This document shows, piece by piece, positions 21,210 through 21,594 of a DNA stretch of 21,594 nucleotides. The notes under the pieces were generated by a model that made no database searches, was not told where the DNA came from, and saw only the letters and a program-made list of their open reading frames with translations. Numbering within the stretch: the stretch's first letter is position 1; every line of letters starts with the position of its first letter. A program made the position numbers and the translations under genes. This DNA comes from a virus. The stretch lies in the IMG/VR virus record IMGVR_UViG_3300044546_001416, positions 1 to 21,594 of that record; one strand, 5' to 3'.

Positions 21210-21594
21210 TGGGACAAGTACAACGCTCATTGACCATCATGGTCTACGGCGAGTCAAAAGTCGGTAAGTCGTCATTTGCGGTCACAGCACCGTACCCGCG
21301 ACTCATGCTCGACGTTGAGGGTGGGCATCGATTCCTACCTATCAACGTTCGGTATTGGGACCCACTACGCGAGGAGCCACCAGTTGCCGACGGCACATGG
21401 GACACCTGCGTTGTAAACGTCACTGAGTACGACACAGTGCTCAAGGCGTATCAGTGGTTGCAGTTAGGTCGTCATCAATTTAAGTCGTTGATCATCGACT
21501 CCGTATCTGAACTTCAGGTTAAGTGCATGGATAATATTGCCGGCACAAACCAGATGCAGATGCAGCAGTGGGGTGAACTTCTTCGTCACATGGG
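21209..21594 (+). CDS. Sak4-like RecA-fold ATPase (5' part)
   Basis: ATG 21209 overlaps the previous TAA; an AAGGAA ribosome site lies upstream. The frame is open to the window edge (129 codons). Walker A is G14-ESKVGK20-SS, the Walker B strand is SLIID97-S, and the WGELLRHM segment that follows is typical of Sak4/AAA_24 single-strand annealing proteins of phages. With the Cas4-like nuclease it forms an end-processing and annealing pair. The C-terminal half is outside the window, so a RecA/RadA-type protein with extra domains cannot be excluded. Confidence 0.85.
   Translation, partial: MGQVQRSLTIMVYGESKVGKSSFAVTAPYPRLMLDVEGGHRFLPINVRYWDPLREEPPVADGTWDTCVVNVTEYDTVLKAYQWLQLGRHQFKSLIIDSVSELQVKCMDNIAGTNQMQMQQWGELLRHM

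Noticed and set aside
1-21594. tRNA genes, integrase, attachment sites, insertion sequences
   Set aside because: I looked for clover-leaf patterns, recombinase motifs and terminal inverted repeats between and at the ends of genes and saw none; the gaps are all shorter than 100 bases.

Overview
The window reads as part of a tailed-phage genome (Caudoviricetes, siphovirus type). Every supported gene lies on the + strand, packed end to end with ATGA, TAATG or TGATG junctions. No integrase, repressor, tRNA or host-like gene was seen. The most likely host is an aquatic actinobacterium. The tail chaperone, connector, minor tail protein and Sak4/Cas4/SNF2/PolA/RuvC set resemble actinophages. The fibre motifs, the small CxxC/CGC protein and the 2OG-Fe(II) oxygenase are typical of freshwater and marine phages. 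This host call is inference.

Tail module (1-10746): the end of an unidentified gene, an HK97 gp10-like connector, tail assembly chaperones G and GT (linked by a -1 frameshift with no canonical slippery heptamer), a 1147-residue tape measure with a tryptophan-rich 41-residue repeat, a fibre-like protein, a Dit-like distal tail protein, a Gp37-like minor tail protein, and a tail-tip protein. The tip protein ends in three four-cysteine modules on proline-rich PVTAP/PVVP stalks.

Middle region (10786-13501): an unknown 141-residue protein, a cysteine-rich small protein, a protein with two fused 2OG-Fe(II) oxygenase domains, a 55-residue ORF and an unknown protein with a CPDC motif. Weak extended -10 promoters lie in the gaps.

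Nucleotide and replication module (13557-21594): a dNMP kinase fused to a domain resembling the uracil-DNA-glycosylase fold; a ThyA-family enzyme whose substrate-specificity residue is Asp rather than Asn (as in dCMP hydroxymethylases); a small ORF; dCMP deaminase; family A DNA polymerase; RuvC-like resolvase; SNF2 helicase; Cas4/RecB-like nuclease with four Fe-S-type cysteines; and the start of a Sak4-like RecA-fold ATPase.

Two system-level ideas stand out. First, the kinase, ThyA-like and deaminase genes could make a modified deoxycytidine nucleotide for phage DNA. Second, the tandem oxygenase, three genes after a proline-rich tail fibre, could hydroxylate that fibre's prolines. Both are inferences and are marked as such.
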